DNA of 63,742 bases, from positions 283,340 to 347,081 of the forward strand of contig NZ_JAIQYY010000008.1 in assembly GCF_020181035.1 (NCBI RefSeq). The letters are read 5' to 3'. This DNA is from Streptomyces sp. CoH27. Lineage in GTDB: Bacteria > Actinomycetota > Actinomycetes > Streptomycetales > Streptomycetaceae. How positions within the stretch are numbered: the first letter of the stretch is position 1; each line of letters opens with the position of its first letter. Positions 63,010 to 63,742 of the stretch are shown here, one piece after another. The translations under genes and the position numbers were made by a program. The notes below the pieces were generated by a model, which was given only the letters and a program-made list of their open reading frames with translations, was not told the DNA's origin and made no database searches.

Positions 63010-63538
63010 ATGCGTGCCCATTTCGCGCTGCCGAAGACGGTCAGGCCCGCCTTGCCCGCTGTCGAGTCGTTCGCCGATCTCGCCATGCCGGCGCCGTTGC
63101 CGGCCACGCTCGGCCATGAAGGCGTGACCGTACCGTTCCCGATCCAGGCGGCGACCCTGCCGAACTCCCTGGCCGGCCGTGACGTACTCGGTCGCGGCCG
63201 CACCGGCTCGGGCAAGACCCTCGCCTTCGGCCTCGCAGTACCGGCCCGTACGGCGGGCCGGCGTGCCGAGCCGCGTCGGTCCGCCGGCCCTGATTCTCGT
63301 CCCCACCCGTGAGCCGGCCCAGCAGGTCACCGACGCGCTCGCTCCCTATGCCCGCTCCGTGAGCCTGCGGCTCGCCACCGTCGTCGGCGGAATGTCCATC
63401 GGCAGGCAGGCCGGTGCGCTGCGGGCCGACGCGGAGGTGGTCGTCGCGACGCCCGGTCGGCTCAAGGACCTCATCGACCGGGGCGACTGCCGACTCGCCG
63501 ACGTCGACGTCACGGTGCTCGACGAGCCGACCAGGTCA
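63010..63538 (+). pseudogene. DEAD-box RNA helicase, frameshifted and truncated
   Basis: The start at 63010 gives AVESFADLAMPAPLPATLG, the Q-motif PFPIQAATLPNSL and Walker A GRTGSGKTLAFGLAV. After about 63260 the frame shifts: the next frame reads LILVPTREPAQQVTDALAPYA, VVVATPGRLKDLIDRG and VDVTVLDE. It stops at motif II, losing the helicase C-terminal half. The break is directly downstream of cspA, where the intact pair usually stands. Confidence 0.85.
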
Positions 63539-63710
63539 TCACGCGACAGGACGCCGCGACTTCACCGCCGGCGAGGTCGTGCGGGCCATGACGCGCCTCG
63601 GCTTCACCTGCCACGACCGCCCCGAGGGCGCGCCCGTGGAGGAGAGTGGACCCACTCTCCTCCACACCGCGTCCGCACTGCTCGGCGGCACCGGCCCCGT
63701 GGCCGTATGA
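63539..63710 (+). pseudogene. 3' fragment of an unidentified gene after the deletion junction
   Basis: From about 63545 one frame reads GRRDFTAGEVVRAMTRLGFT and EESGPTLLHTASALLGGTG up to a stop at 63710. It is not helicase sequence. It is probably the end of another gene joined to the helicase fragment by a deletion. Confidence 0.45.
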
Positions 63711-63742
63711 GGACGGGCGGGAGACCGCCCTCAGGATCCCGG

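Overview
The window is high-GC actinobacterial DNA, almost certainly a Streptomyces chromosome. The reasons are the codon bias, the dnaK-grpE-dnaJ-hspR operon with HAIR operators, GTG and TTG starts, an LAXTG-type sortase substrate, dcd near a tRNA-Gly, and a cspA/DEAD-box helicase pair. No database was searched; every family call comes from reading the sequence and translations.

Layout. (1) 1-3690: a small secreted peptide with three DTTWP repeats, a downstream Rieske-like ORF lacking the cluster ligands (cut by the window edge), and three paralogous LuxR-type regulators. This looks like an undescribed peptide system. (2) 3794-9407: an orphan sugar-binding lipoprotein and the HspR-controlled chaperone operon. 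(3) 9410-43365: a large exopolysaccharide locus. It holds a WecA/TagO-like transferase, a low-Mr tyrosine phosphatase overlapping a Wzz/BY-kinase, an LAXTG surface protein, a DUF4012 protein, a WbaP/ExoY-like initiating transferase, an alpha/alpha-toroid protein, an AsnB-like amidotransferase coupled to a bi-domain oxidoreductase, WecB/WecC (UDP-ManNAcA), a WecG/TagA-family transferase, Gmd/Fcl (GDP-L-fucose), Wzx, Wzy, several glycosyltransferases and three methyltransferases. An Fe-S membrane oxidoreductase (15986-18268) is interspersed. The combination suggests a Wzx/Wzy-type acidic polymer with ManNAcA (possibly amidated), L-fucose and methyl groups. (4) 42973-49360: a secreted BNR-repeat protein, then a graveyard of IS1380 and IS982 remnants around a small secreted protein, a Yip1-family protein and a decayed gene. 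(5) 49368-51124: phosphoribosyltransferase, dcd, a 52-residue zinc-ribbon protein and tRNA-Gly(CCC).

(6) 51082-61751: the 3' end of the tRNA plus its terminator occurs three times (51082, 54499, 61674), marking two tandem tRNA-integrated segments. The first carries a photolyase and an SDR-DUF2867 gene. The second carries a broken tyrosine integrase, interrupted by an IS256-family element with 26-bp inverted repeats, a 9-bp target duplication and a small membrane-protein passenger, then a GIY-YIG tail, an IS110-family element and a secreted DUF11 protein. (7) 61926-63710: a decayed SnoaL-like gene, cspA, and a truncated DEAD-box helicase.

Functionally, the window combines conserved core (chaperones, dcd, tRNA, cspA), a surface-polysaccharide factory with its own phosphotyrosine control and secreted or anchored proteins, and a tRNA-linked mobile hotspot with recent and old decay.
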